Numbered from the stretch's first letter, positions 35,789 through 47,853 are shown. The stretch: DNA of 64,000 bases from Anaspis maculata (GCA_949128115.1 OX421966.1:68879416-68943415); one strand, 5' to 3'. Numbers and translations are program-made. Notes: a model not told the origin generated them from the sequence alone.

Positions 35789-38028
35789 CAGGGTGATTCA
35801 AAAGTGTCGGACCACCTTGAAGACGTAACAGGAACGAATTTCCCCTGAAAGAATTTCGCTGGAACCAATTTCCAAGAACTAATTTCCCCTGGAAGGAATT
35901 TCCCTGGAATAAATTCCACCGAAATGAACTTCCCTCGGTGATAATTTCCCCTGGGAGAAATTTACCCAGAGGAAATTCCACCGGAATAAAATTCCCTCGG
36001 AAATAATTTCCTCTAGAAGGAATTTCCCCAGAAATAATTCTACCGATATGAACTTTCTTCGGAAATAATTTCCCCTGGAGGGAATTTCCCCAGAATTAAT
36101 TCCACCTTCATGAATCTCCATCAGAAATGATTTCCCCTGAAGGGACCAATATCTCAAAACACAATATAGAATTTCCTCCTTATTTTAGGACGCGACCGGA
36201 CAAGTTATCTCGCAGACACTTCGTCGCAAAATAGGTAATATCTTGCTCTTTGCCTTAGCTTTAATAAGTTCACTTGTGTTTTCTCGTTGCTTTTCGAACT
36301 TCAGTAAGCCCCCTTGCGTTTAATTGTATTATTTACAGCCCTACTGTGGACCCTGGTTTCTTCATGTCTTTGAAGCTCTGCTTAGTTCCCTTGCAGTATT
36401 CCGAGCAATTCTGCTAGTACACCGAGTTTTAGGAGCACTAGTAGCCCCTTCTACCTTTATGGGATATTCGGGCTCAATAGGGCCCCTCACTTTCTCCAGT
36501 GTAATTTTTGAGCCCTAAATAAGCCCTCTTATGATTTTCGTAACTTTCAGGTTTCCGGTAAGGTCCTTTTGCAGTTCTATGTTATCAAGAGTTCAGTTGG
36601 GTCCCTCTGTTCTGTCTTTAGTGTAATTTGAAGACCTACTGGGCCCTCTTACATTTTCCGTGACTTCCGAAGCAGCAAGCAAGCATCGAGCCCCATTGTG
36701 TCTTCAAGTGTAGCTGGAGTCCTTTTGAGTCCCCCTATGTTTTTTCATGGCTTTCCGGGTATATACTAGTATGATCTATTCTGCATTATACAGAGCTTCA
36801 CTGGGCCCCCTTGTGTCTTTAATAGGTACAGTTTGAAGTTCCTGTTGAAGTTTATGTAATCCATGCTTCAGTGGCCCCCTTATTGTGTTCTCAACATGAT
36901 TTGAAGCCCTGCTGAGCCTCCTCACATTTTCCGTTACTTCCAGAGGATGGTAATCACCCTTCTGCCATCATATCATGCGAGTCCTTTTCGGCCTCCTTGG
37001 GTAGTCAAATGTGTTTGGAGCCCTGATGAGCCCCTCTTTTGTGCCTTCTTGTATTTCACACAGCTTCATCAGGCCCCCTTGTCATTTTCCCATGACTTTT
37101 GGAGCTCTATCGGACCCCTTGTTCCCTTTCCAACCCAAATGTGTAGTTTCGAGCTCTAATCAGCTCACTTGTGTTTTTATTGGCTTCCAGAGTACCAGTG
37201 AGGCCTGTTTTGCTTTTTTTGCTATATAAAGCCCCTTGGGCCCACATGTATCACCAATATCGTCTGAAGCCCCACTGAGCTCTTTGCATTTTTCTGTACC
37301 GTTCGTATTTATATTGAGCCCCCTTATGCTGCAATGTGTCGTTTGGAGACTAAATGAGCCCCCTTATGTTTTTTCATAGCTTTCAGAGTTCCAGTAACCC
37401 CTCTTTTGCCTACTTGTATTATACAGGGCTTCATTGGTCCCCCTTGTGGTTTTTTCATGGCTTTTGGAGCTCTATCTGGTTCCGTGAATTTATATAATCC
37501 ATTTATTCGATGGGAATTCTTTCTGAGGGAATTTCATTCCGGTGGAATTCATTCTGGGGAAATTCCTCTCAGGGGAAATAATTTCCGAGGGAAGTTTGTT
37601 CGGGTGAAATTGCTTCTGGAGAAATTTCTTCCAGGGGAAATTACGCCCGGGAAATTAATCCTGGGGAAATTCGTTTCTGGATTCTCTTGAAGGTGCGTAA
37701 TATGGGAGTGTAGTAGAGTGCTGGACCATTGTGACTGTTCGCAGGCATTTTAGGTGCAATAAATTTCCAGGATTCATGGCTCACCCTGTATACAAAACAG
37801 AAATTCATTACATATTTAGTTGTTTATTCTTTGTACTCATTGTTTTTTCATAAATAGTTTACTAACATCTTCTGAAACAACGAAAATAGAAGTTGTCGAA
37901 GGACCAACGTTTTTCCCTCCATAACTTCAAAATTGAAAGACATAGATTTTTTCAACAACTTTCCAGCACTGTACTACACCTCTATATTACGTACCTTCAA
38001 GATGGTCCGACACTTTTGAATCACCCTG
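35789..38028. mobile_element. FB-like TIR element made of minisatellites
   Basis: The termini CAGGGTGATTCAAAAGTGTC and its inverse (35 bp pair with few mismatches, continuing into the CTTGAAG side) are flanked by TA at 35787-35788 and 38029-38030. Subterminal blocks of about 11-base AATTTCCCC repeats lie at 35825-36150 and, in opposite orientation, at 37490-37690. The core (about 36200-37490) is a roughly 60-base GGGCCCCCTTGTGTTTTC repeat. The element splits a satellite unit: neighbouring unit 1 reads GAATCTCAGCATATATTTTG across the equivalent site. No transposase ORF is seen. The architecture recalls foldback elements, whose inverted ends contain short tandem repeats. Confidence 0.75.
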
Positions 38029-38030
38029 TA

Positions 38031-38601
38031 TTATGGTTTTCTCATCTTTGGTTTTGATTATTCCCGTCTTGGTTTAAAAATAGAGTTGTAACGGACAGAT
38101 CAAAACACTTTTACAACGATTGTACCGTGGACAAAAAAGTTGCGCAGCTTTTCCGCGAAAGGCCGCCAGAAAACCAGGAATGCAGTTTCTCGCGCAACTT
38201 TTTTGTTTCTTGTCCGAATTCGACAATCCTTTTTTCCAGTTGTAGATGAGCAAAAGCCGTGTATACCTCGTCCGAAAATCAAACGACTATAAATTCGACT
38301 TTTTTTATTTCCGCCATAAAACTCCAATTCTAGCCTTCATATAAAAATTGTTCAACATTCGACCAAGCCAATTTTTGAACGGGACGTAAATCTACCAAGA
38401 AAAGACAAAGCCTATATGAAGAAATGAAAGATATCCACGAAGGAACCAAGAGCCAAGCCATCTGTAAGAAATTGAAGGCTTCGAATCTCTGTATCTATTT
38501 TGGTTTCTTTTTTTTTTTTGTTTGGTTACTCCCATCTTGGTTCAAAAACAGGAGTGTACCGGTAAAAAGTTGCTCGGTTTTGTTTGGGAGGCAATCAAAA
38601 A
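38031..38601 (+). repeat. ~450-bp satellite, copies 3 and 4 (partial)
   Basis: Resumes exactly where unit 2 was interrupted (TTATGGTTTTCTCATCTTTG) and includes a well-kept hairpin at about 38130-38212. A fourth, diverged unit starts near 38490, with GTTGCTC at 38569 in place of the marker word, and runs into the fold-back at 38602. Confidence 0.75.
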
Positions 38602-39005
38602 ACAAGAAAGCAGAAGATATCAAGACAACAAAATAAAATTATCAATTGCAGGGAAGCCTGACCTTTTAGCTTTATTTTGAGGGGGCGCCGATGCCTGTAG
38701 GCGTTCTAGTTCCCAAGAAAATGCAATTTTAATCGGGCGAGTCAGGAGAATTCGAAAATTCATGACCGACAAAACAAAATACTTTATATGGAAAAAATTC
38801 TCTTTCTCTGGACTTTCCATTGATGTGTCGCTGATGTTTGTACCTATAGATATTCTGTCTTACAGTCCAGCAAACACAACAATCGGAATCCATGACGTCA
38901 CCGATCACACACTTGTTGATTTCAACACTAGCCGTTACTAGGACTTTTTCACTTACCATACCTGGATTCACCATAGCAATGAATACTGGCTGATGTTACA
39001 GTGAA

Positions 39006-39040
<35 letters not shown>

Positions 39041-39297
39041 TCGGTGACGTCATGAATTCCGATTATGTCTGCTGGACAGTAAGTCAGAATATCTTGGCTT
39101 ACTGGGCTAGGTACAGACATCAGCGACACATCAATGAGAAGCCCAGAGAAAGAGGATTTTTTTCATCTAAAGTATTTTGTCTTGTCGGCCATGAATTTCC
39201 AAATTCCTGTGACTCGCCCGATTACAATTGCATTTTCTTGAAGTTAAAAGGTCAGGCTTCCCCCCAATTGTATTTTTTTGTTCTTGATATTGTCTGA
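38602..39297. mobile_element. Fold-back element with (GT)n centre
   Basis: The left arm GATATCAAGA, then CAATTG, then GGAAGCCTGACCTTTTA is matched in reverse complement at the right (TAAAAGGTCAGGCTTCC, CAATTG, TCTTGATATTG). Pairing continues inward through CATTGATGTGTCGCTGATGT and TGACGTCACCGATCACACAC. The two arms meet at a GT microsatellite, 39009-39039. Exact ends and TSD are uncertain because the terminal sequence is itself diverged. No ORF. Confidence 0.65.
39009..39039. repeat. (GT)n microsatellite
   Basis: Uninterrupted GT dinucleotides, 31 bases, at the axis of the surrounding inverted repeat. The opposing arm has only a short ACACACTTGTT, so expansion happened on one side. Confidence 0.95.
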
Positions 39298-41288
39298 GAA
39301 AATCGCGCTGGGTTGTTTCAGCTGAGACACCTGTATTAACCGGAAGTTGGAAAAATTATCATAAAAATCGTTGCGTTTCAAGCTAGATCTGCAGTGACGG
39401 ACGGACAAAGTAAGGACATGAGCGTCTCCTCATCCGGAAAGCGCCTTAAAAAGCGAATCCGAGCATAAAAATTGCAAACATTTAATTAAGCCACTTTAAT
39501 TATGCTATCAGCTCGCATCAGAGTTGAATTAACCTCAGGTAAGATAAAATATGAATTTTTAAGCTTGTTAGAGATGTAAGGAACCATAAACAGGATCTTG
39601 ATGTTGATGTAGATATCAGCTGTAAGTAGCCAAGCGAATTTTACGGAAAAAATAACAACACCTGTTTGAACTCGTATAAAAGTACAATATACCTTCTCGA
39701 ATATGCTTGTTGTATGCTACCTATGCACACACCAGTCTTCTGACTAATTAAGCCAATTAAGACGTTCCGAACACATAAATTTAAAATGCTAAACAGATGA
39801 TGGGCACTTTTCACGACAAATTTACGGAGATACGGCCTGCTAATTGGTGTAACAGCACTCGCGCTTCATTGTACTCGAGCCATTCTCTTTCTCTTGAATA
39901 TTGAAAAAAAAGTCAACTGAGCATATCTAACCTGAAACCATTAGTGGAAAAAATAAGACGGCAAGAGAAAAATTGTCGCGTGAAATTGTCCGTGCATTAT
40001 AGTATCGGTGTGGAAGAAAAAAAAAACAGAAACTATTAATGTACCTTGGGCTTTGTAGTGTAGGTACGCGCTGTACAGTTATATTGCCGCGACCATCATC
40101 ATACAGCACGGTGTATCGCCACAATTTGGCATCGATAATAACGGCCTGCTTGATGCCGCACATCCATCATCATTTCGGTATATTATATGTCTCTGCTCGA
40201 AAGCTCTTTCGGATTTAATCTAATTCCCATCATCTCATTGCGGGCGGCTTGGAACAAAACCATGCCAGTGGCGTAGTTATGGTATAATGGTATAGGTATC
40301 CACATACAGTACCTATGCATTTAATGCCTGTGATAATGGTCATCAATAATGAAGTTGCACTTTCCTAATTAGCGTTGGTTTATGACTCAGGAAGCTATTT
40401 CGCTGCAAACATCACATCACCACTTGAAACATTCGAAGCTGTTCCGTCGAAAGCACGAATTTTTACGTTGCTTGCGAAAGCTCAGGTCAGAATGAACTTC
40501 ATAGCAAAAGCTCTGTGTCTCAAGCCAGGAGTAAAGCTTCAAGCCTCCATCAGTAATTTGGGATTCTTACCGTCAGTTCCACAAAAAAGATGATCAGCGA
40601 TCAAGGCTGATTGCAGATTTACTCTGTGGCAAATACTTAAAAGGTCATATGTCAAATTTTAACCAAATTGAGATTCTGGTTTCAAAAAATTCTAAATTTT
40701 GCATATTTTAATCCATCAAAGGGGCATATGTGTACTTTTGCGTGAAATATAAGAAAATGGGTCCCCAAAATCCAAGGTTTGCTGAGAATTCACGTTGGAG
40801 TACACAAAAAAGGGCACAAGTAGCCTACTTGAATTTGGAACAATTAATCTTTCGATTGGTAGGAGGAACATAAGTAGCCTTAAGTACAAAATTTTGAAAA
40901 CTAGTTTCACTTGAAAGGGAATATGTAAGCTTGGGTCATTTGTATCGTTTTTGTTAAATTGGCATATATTCACATATGTCCTTTTTACTGATAGAGAAAA
41001 TTAGGACTACATAAGCCTATCTATTGAAGGCGTCCTCATCAATAAATAGACTTATGCCCTTTTTAGCGATACGACCAAGAAGTTAATATCTACTTGTACC
41101 CTTTTAACAGAATGCTAGTGCGTGAGAAGTTTAACTTAACTATACTTTGCTCACTTCTGTGTCAACTTCGCCCGTTCGTCTCTGGTGTCAGGAACCTAGT
41201 TTATTGGTTTAGTAGGTACCTATCATTTTTGCATACATATAAAAATGATTCCGAAGACTTCGTCATATCACCACCAACAGCCCAGTAA
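39298..41288. other. No gene; GGGCATAAGT-type words
   Basis: Unique sequence to about 40400, then an AGCTTT-like scrap at 40430-40560. From 40630 onward there are loosely repeated words of the type AAAGGGCATATGT, AAAGGGCACAAGT and their inverses. No ORF with a recognised motif. Confidence 0.45.
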
Positions 41289-41289
41289 A

Positions 41290-42130
41290 CACATATTGGG
41301 TTTTTTAAACGTTCAACTAACGTTTGACTGGTTTAATTTAAACGTTTTGATTTTGATTGGAACGTGTGTGTCTGGTTAAATCTGTGAGTGTTCAATAAGC
41401 ATCTTACTTTTCACATCTAAAAACGTTTAATTGGCGGCAAAAGTTCACCTACGTTGAAAATACAACGTCTTTTTTGCGGCTAATATAAAACTACTTCAAA
41501 TCAGCTGAAACTTTTAGTTGAATTTTGGATATAAAGAAGACGTTCGAGCAACGTTACCAAAGAAGATCTATTCTAACGTAATTTGTAATGTTTATAATAC
41601 GTTTGCACTGTTTGACTCCAATAAAAAATGTTTTCTATTCGTTTTTTTCAAGATGCATTTTGGACGTTTAGTTTTATCCGCTTTATTGAACGTTGTATTT
41701 GTTCACGTTTTCAAAGATATATAAACGAACGTTTAATAGGGATCTAATAGACGTTTAATCTCACAAGAAGAAAGTCATAGGTTGGCATCAAAACGTTTTT
41801 ATTTGAGTGATGATGGAACGTTCCACAACGTTTAGTGAGTACAGTTAGTTTTGGGTGAACAGAAGACGTTCGAGCAACGTTATCAAAGAAGCTCAATTCT
41901 AGCGTTATCTGTAGTGTTTATAATACGTTGGCATTGCTTGACTCAAATAAAAAGCGTTTTTTATTGTTTTTTTTTTCAAGATGTATTTTGGACGTTCAAT
42001 TTGATTCACTATATTGAACGTTGTGTTTCTCACGTTTTTGAACATATATCCCCTAACGTTCAATAGGGATCCAGTAGACGTTTAATCCCCCAATAAAAAA
42101 GTCATAGGTTGGCATCAAAACGTTTTTGAT
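41290..42130. repeat. AACGTT repeat with 326-bp tandem unit
   Basis: Two tandem units share GAAGACGTTCGAGCAACGTT (41537 and 41863, period 326), TTATAATACGTT, TTTTTCAAGATG, ATTTTGGACGTT, ATTGAACGTTGT, AATAGGGATC and GTCATAGGTTGGCATCAAAA. AACGTT or ACGTTT stands at many of the conserved positions. Similar words without a clear period fill 2707-3680. Function and element class are unknown. Confidence 0.75.
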
Positions 42131-42765
42131 ACGTACGATTTTTCCACATAGATCCCTACTTACTATTACTACTCCCTACTACTACTAATTTTTACCAATT
42201 TTTTTTAAACTAACTTTAATTATGTTTTACTCTTCATGTTCAATTTACTCAAACTTTGTTTTGCCTTCCACCATTTTCAAAAGTTTCGCATTTATTTACT
42301 GAAATGAAGGGGGGAAAAATCACTTCGACTGTTTTTAATGAAAAATATGTTGACTTGAGCCCTTAATATGCAGTATAATGTCATACTCCGCCAATAGTAA
42401 GTATATTTATATCTTTTTAACCGTTCCAGCACCTTACAGTTTGTAACGCTTTAGGTAGACTTACGCCCTATTTATCAAATATGTTTACCGGCTGATGTCA
42501 ACTTATCACCTTTTAGGCATTTATAACTTGAGGTTACGTAGACTTGTGACATTTTCACTGCATCATATGAGAAGCTTCACCATGATAAAAAGGGCATAAG
42601 TTCAACTTTTTTCTAAAAAAAAATTCTTATAAACTCCACGTGAATCGATAATAATCCAGCAGTTTCATAAGTTCATAATTATCAATTAACAGGTTCCTAA
42701 AAGTATTCAAAAGCTAATCGCTAGTCGACGCTAATAACCTCGTAGTTGATGCGTCGTAAAACATT

Positions 42766-42808
<43 letters not shown>

Positions 42809-43243
42809 AATGTGCACGAAAGTTTTCAAAACTAAAGAAATATTTTCTTGAAACGTCAAAAACGGACTTATGACTTTTTAAGTATTTGCCACAGAACTGA
42901 ACTTTTTTCTGCTGAATGCTAGGTGGTTACTCACAAAAAATGTCTGAAATATGTACTAGACCCATCAATCCCATCATCTTCCCATTATTGAGGGATAAAC
43001 CAGCATTTCCATTGATCAGTCAGCTACAAATTGAAAAACAAAAATTGCAAATCAACTAATCTCGTATTATCTGTTTTGTGGAACCGACCCTTAAAGTCTG
43101 ATAGCTCAACATATCGTCAGCTCCAAAGCTTCCACGTCGGAACAATTGAATATTTTAGGCCGTTCGGATCCAACTATGAAAAATGGGAGCTCTGAGCACT
43201 GCATTTCTGCATTGCTTCGAGCATATATTTCAAAGTCAATATA
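42131..43243. other. No gene; 40-base A run at 42767-42806
   Basis: Unique sequence with more CATAAGT/ACTTATG-type words. The homopolymer of 40 A could be the tail of a retroposed sequence, but nothing upstream was recognised as LINE or SINE and no flanking duplication was found. A scrap with AGCTCCAAAGCTTCC lies at about 43118. Confidence 0.45.
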
Positions 43244-44605
43244 CAGGGTTATTCAAAAGTCCGGAATAAAATTCATCATTTTTTTCCATATTTATTTCGG
43301 AAAAAACGCTCGAACCGGTCGATTTCTAAAAACGGTAAGCCGTTTTTTCATGACACGTGTCATGTTCTACCATCAACCCCCTAACCCCAAGCCACCCTTA
43401 GTATTTTTTTTCAAATGGCACCCTATGGCTTGTGGGGGCTCGTTAGAAAGCTTGTCAAAAACTCTATTCAGATCTACCATTGAAAATTAGATTGGACGCT
43501 TCACCATGAAGTTTTGAGGAACCCCAGTTTTACTCAACAGTCCGGAACAAAATTCATAATTTCTTACCATATTTTTTTCAGGAAGAAAACGCTCGAACAG
43601 GTAGACTTCTAAAAACGGTAAACCGTTTCTTCATGACACGTGTCATGTTCTCACCTCACCACCTCTCACATGTACTCACCCCAACTTTAGAATTTCAAAT
43701 AATACTACCTACCTTGCGATACATCAAATTGAAGGAAATTAAATTTTCTTTCTGAAAAAAATATTTTCAAAATTTTTAACCTCACCCCCTTTTCCCTAAA
43801 AATGCTCTGACTGTCCCATTTTATATTCTGGACCCCTCTTTTTTTTCTCAATTTAGTCGGCGTCATCCTAGATAGCATCAAAAAAGAAAATTTTCGGTGG
43901 AAAAAGTGCTACCCAAATTCACCCCTTTGCTCTCCCCCACCTCAACTCCCAAATTTAACAAAACACTACCTACTTTGTGATACATCAAATTAAAGGGAAT
44001 TGAACTCTTTTTCCGAAAAGAATTTTTTCAAATTTTCTACCCCTCCCCCAATAAATTTGCCATTTGGAGTATTCTAGGGGGGAGATGGGGGCTTTAAAAA
44101 TTGTGAAAAAATCTTTTTCAGGAAGAGAATTCAATTTCCTTCAATTTGATGTATTACAAAGTAGGTATTGACATTTTAAATTTTTGAAGTCAGGTGGGGG
44201 GAGCGAAGGGGTAAATTTGGGTGGCACTTTTTTTATAGAAAATTTTTTCTTTCGATGCTGTGCAGGATGACGTTTACTGTATTGAAGGGAAATGAAGGTC
44301 AAGAATATTAACTTGGACTTTCAGAGCATTTTAAGAAGAACAGGGGGTGGAGTTGAAAAATTTCAAAATAATTTTTTTAGAAAGAGAATTTAATTCTCTT
44401 TAATTTGATTTATCGCAAGGTAGGTGGTGTCATTTGAAATTTCAAAGTTGGGGTGAGTGGGGGCAAGGGGGCTCAAGATATAAATTCTCCAATGTATGTT
44501 TTAGATGTCCCCCTCGATATAAAAATCGACCTGTTCTTGCTCAAAGACATTTGCACTAGGAATCGGGAGATATTGCAGGTGGATAGTTTTCAAATGATCA
44601 CCCGG
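43244..44605. mobile_element. Fold-back TIR element, CAGGGTTATTCAAAAG ends
   Basis: The left end CAGGGTTATTCAAAAGTCC and the right end (inverse of CCGGGTGATCATTTGAAAAC) are flanked by TA (43242-43243, 44606-44607). The ends belong to the same type as the element at 35789. A segment with AAATTCAT, CGCTCGAAC and AAAACGGTAA occurs twice in direct order (43256 and 43540). Next comes a palindromic zone: 43690-43830 (ACATCAAATTGAAGGAAATT) pairs with 44290-44470. C-rich and G-rich strands face each other across the axis. No ORF with motifs. Confidence 0.6.
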
Positions 44606-45214
44606 TATTGTATATTTCATTATTCATATATTTATATTTCATTATATTTCAATATTATTTCAGTCATTCCCCGAGAACCTTGGATTTTCAAAGCTCGAAT
44701 CAGATTGTTTGAGTCGCGGTTCAAGTCAAACTGCAGAAAGCCGAAAATCTAAAGCTCTCGACCACTGACTTTTCCAAACGAGCAATTTTTTTTTCTTCAA
44801 AGGCTTGAAAGCTCTGGGAGCTTCCGCACCAAATCATGCTGATAGGTAAAGCTTAATAAGTTGTATGGACCGGATTCAGATATTTAGCTACCACAAAGAA
44901 ATATGTCTCTCAAGACAGGGTTACAGGGTTTTGATTATGACTGTCCTCTATCCAAAGAACTTCTCCATTTTGAACATCTATAATAATGTATAATCGCACC
45001 TTGTATTCGGGAATACTCCAGCTTTTTCCAGGAAGGCCTTGAGAGTTCTCGTAACTTCCATTGTCGTTCCCGTATATTCCAGCATTGGGCACCAGTCAGT
45101 TGGCGAGAGCTCCAGAGAGTCCGTCGGCTTCGCGAATCTTCAGCTCTCGGTACACGGCTCCTCCGCCAATTGTGCAGGCGTGTGTCTTATTCGCACGTCG
45201 TAGTCTCTGAAAAG
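44606..45214. other. AGCTTT scrap and unidentified segment
   Basis: About 44680-44860 has AGCTCT/AGCTTC words of the AGCTTT family. Around 45155 a stretch ACGGCTCCTCCGCCAATTGT with a following TTATTCGCACGTCGTAG matches about 28030-28075. The minus-strand open frame at 44910-45092 has no recognised motif. Confidence 0.4.
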
Positions 45215-45369
45215 TTTCATTGACGTTAAACTAAACCAGATGAGAAAGACCTTGGAACTAGAAACTTGCGATACTGGACTTTTTTTTTGTCAAATTATTG
45301 AATTTTCTTCGCAGATTCTTGTTTCCTCCATGGAGATTATTGGTTTCGCGATAGATTTTTCCTCATATA
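45215..45369 (-). repeat. ~450-bp satellite fragment, inverted orientation
   Basis: AACTAAACCAGATGAGAAAG, GAAACTTGCGATACTGGAC and GGTTTCGCGATAGATTTTT match the 50.3-kb units (ACCAGATGATAAAG, GAAAACTTGCGATAGTG, GGTATCGCGATATATTC). The unit is cut at a TA by the element that starts at 45370 and continues at 48850. Confidence 0.7.
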
Positions 45370-45394
45370 GAGGGTGATTTTTTGAGAAAAACCC

Positions 45395-46020
45395 ACCTTA
45401 GATTTCTCGTCGCCAAAAATTTATACAGGAAAACGCCGAAACAGGTCGTTAACAATATTGTCAAATTTTCATCTTCAACCCCTTCGCCCCCCCCCCCCCC
45501 CATACCCTACTTGAAAATTTCAAAAAGCAACATCTACCTTGTGATACATCAGACTGAAGGTGATGAAATTCTCTTTCTGTAAAAAATAATTTCAAGTTTT
45601 CTAAAGCTCTCCCCCTAAACCCTTTTCGAAAATTCTCTTAATTGGGAGGAGAAGAAGTTGACGATAACAATTTGGCAATACATGTCTTAGGTGCCCCCTT
45701 AGAAATAAAAATCGACCTGCTTTTGCTGGGAAATCTATTGCTCAAGGATCGGCAGTTAACAGGGGGGAAACTTCCCTTTATTTGACAATGAAAATTTTTT
45801 GCAAAAGATTTGGGGTGGTTCAAAAGGTTTCAAATTATGTCTGACAGAAAGAGAATTTTATTACCTCTAAACTTGATGTATCACAACATAGGTAGCGCCA
45901 TTTGAAATTTCAAAGTAGGGTGACATGGGGGCGTAGGGGTTGAAGATGAAAATTTGACAATGTGTGTCCTAGATGTCCCCTTCAAAATAAAATCGACCTG
46001 TTTCGGTGTTTTCCTGGGAG
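45395..46020. mobile_element. Nested fold-back with GAAACAGGTCG ends
   Basis: AAAACGCCGAAACAGGTCG at the left pairs with CGACCTGTTTCGGTGTTTTC at the right. Pairing continues through ATTTTCATCTTCAACCCCTT, a 15-C run (45487-45501), ACATCAGACTGAAGGTGATG and GAAATTCTCTTTCTG. It is homologous to the palindromic zone of the 43.2-44.6 kb element. No ORF. Confidence 0.65.
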
Positions 46021-46224
46021 AAAAATTGGCAGCATGCATCTGTGTGTCAAATTTCAACTCTATATCTTCAATTTCGAGCTTGGGCAGACAAGCCCAGACC
46101 CAATGTGCCATCTGAGGGCTTCCAAACTAAATCATCTACCCAAAGTCTAATTAGGTCATTCCAGGCTGAACTTATGCTTTCGTACCTGATTTCGATTTAA
46201 TCCGATCAACAATTTGGTAGTTAT

Positions 46225-47853
46225 CGTGGCAGAACCGTTTAATTTGCGCGATTGCATTATGAAGTAGGTACAAGATGATGATATAATTCAAAAGATAGAA
46301 CTAGAGGTAGCTAACTGTTGTGATATCTCAAGAATGCAATGCTAGTTCCACACAAGGAGGTTTACGCAGTCCCAACAACACTTGAAGACACAATTAATCG
46401 GGGCGCACTGTTGCCTTTAATGATGCAACCTAAATTATTGTTTGAAAAATAACCGGTGAAAATCAGTCGCGGATTGAAAACCTGGGGCAGAGTTCTAATT
46501 AATTGCAATTCAGGGCCCCCAAGTGGTGACCTTAGAAATGAAACTTCGAGCCCATCAAGAAGTTAGGTCCGAGCCACACCTGGAGGCACGATAGTTCCGA
46601 AAACTAAAAAAAAGGGGGGCTCAGTGGGGCTTCAAGAGACACCCGTAGACACCAGGAGCCTAAAGGGCCTCAACGAACCCAAGAAGACACAAGGCCGCAG
46701 TTTTGGCCTGAAACGGCAAAATCTGATGGACACAGATGGGGGCCCCATCAGGGTCTTAAACGGCAGACACCATGGGGATGGGGCCCTGGTACCGAATCAA
46801 ATAAGGGAACTGCACACATTACAGTTTGTGCATATACGTCAATGAAATGGGCATACTGAAGTTGCTAAAGCTACAGAGAACACAAGGGGGTTTACGGAGC
46901 CCCAAACAACACAAAGGATCGGTTCGCACTGTTGCCTCAAATGATGCAAGAAGATACTAAAGAAAACACCGAGAACCTGCCGAGAACAGCGTTCATGTTG
47001 TCACTTTGACATTGATACAATTCGTAACAAAAACAAAGTTATAGACAATACAAATAGAGAAGACCATATGTTATCACCACCGTCGTCACGGATATTGGGG
47101 CATCAAAAATCAGCCAACCTTCTTTTAAATGATGGACTCACCTGGTTCCTACGCAACCGTAAAAATCCGTGACGAGATGTGTCTTCTCTATTTGTATTGT
47201 CTATACCTACCGGTTTGGTTGCCATGTTGCTAAAAAAATTGAGTAGGCCAAAAATCGAGGAACAGGCAAGCCCGGCTGAATTCGGCCAGGCCAAACTTTG
47301 AAAACTCATAGCGCTCGGCTGGTGAATGATGGGGAACTCCAACTTCAGCATTAGCTTGATTATTTGGTAATGTTGCTTCCTGCCGGGTTTGGTCAACATC
47401 TGTCGTATAGATTTTGAATAATTAAATGACAAAGTTCCAGACTTTGATATTTTTTATAATTTGACAAATAACAGGTAGGAAAATATTTTTAACTGTTCTG
47501 AATACAGTTCTTCAAGGGCTTTCAAATGACATATCGCAAGTCAAGTTCCGTGAGATGTAGCTTCTGTCATTTGCTGATAGTGACACTTCTGTTTGACAGA
47601 TGACAGCCAAAAACTAATCCGGTCATTCCAGGGTGAAACCCCGTCTGCATACCAAGTTTCAAGTCGATCGGATCAACGTTTCGGCAGTTATCGTGGAAGA
47701 TTACAGACATACACACTAACGGACAGACATCATTCTGGAAATTGTCTCAATCGTCTTGAAAAACCTCAAAATGGATATATCCGGCGTGATCCCAAAACTT
47801 TTTTTCTGCACGATTACAATACTTTCCCTCCGAGTTCGTGGGGGGCCAGGAAA
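46225..47853 (-). repeat. Dispersed repeat copy B
   Basis: Reverse-complement partner of 16537-17960, with the order CACGAACTCGGAGGGAAAG, GTCTGTCCGTTAGTG, AACTGCCGAAACGTTGATCC, GGGCCCC-type minisatellite and CTCTGCCCCAGGTTTTCAAT. It continues to CATTGCATTCTTGAGATATC and GTTAGCTACCTCTAGTTCTA, which correspond to the flanks of the Harbinger-like element in copy A and so preserve that empty site. A scrap at 46030-46095 also matches copy A (18110-18175), but in a different order. No gene. Confidence 0.7.

Noticed and set aside
35676..36157. Overlapping 75-101 residue frames rich in Phe, Pro, Gly and Lys
   Set aside because: Produced by the AATTTCCCC minisatellite inside the TIR element.
38602..39297. 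CRISPR-like or phage-like palindromic array
   Set aside because: Single inverted repeat around a GT microsatellite in a eukaryotic repeat context; no regular spacers.
42767..42806. Poly(A) tail of a processed pseudogene
   Set aside because: No recognisable coding or SINE/LINE sequence upstream and no flanking duplication.
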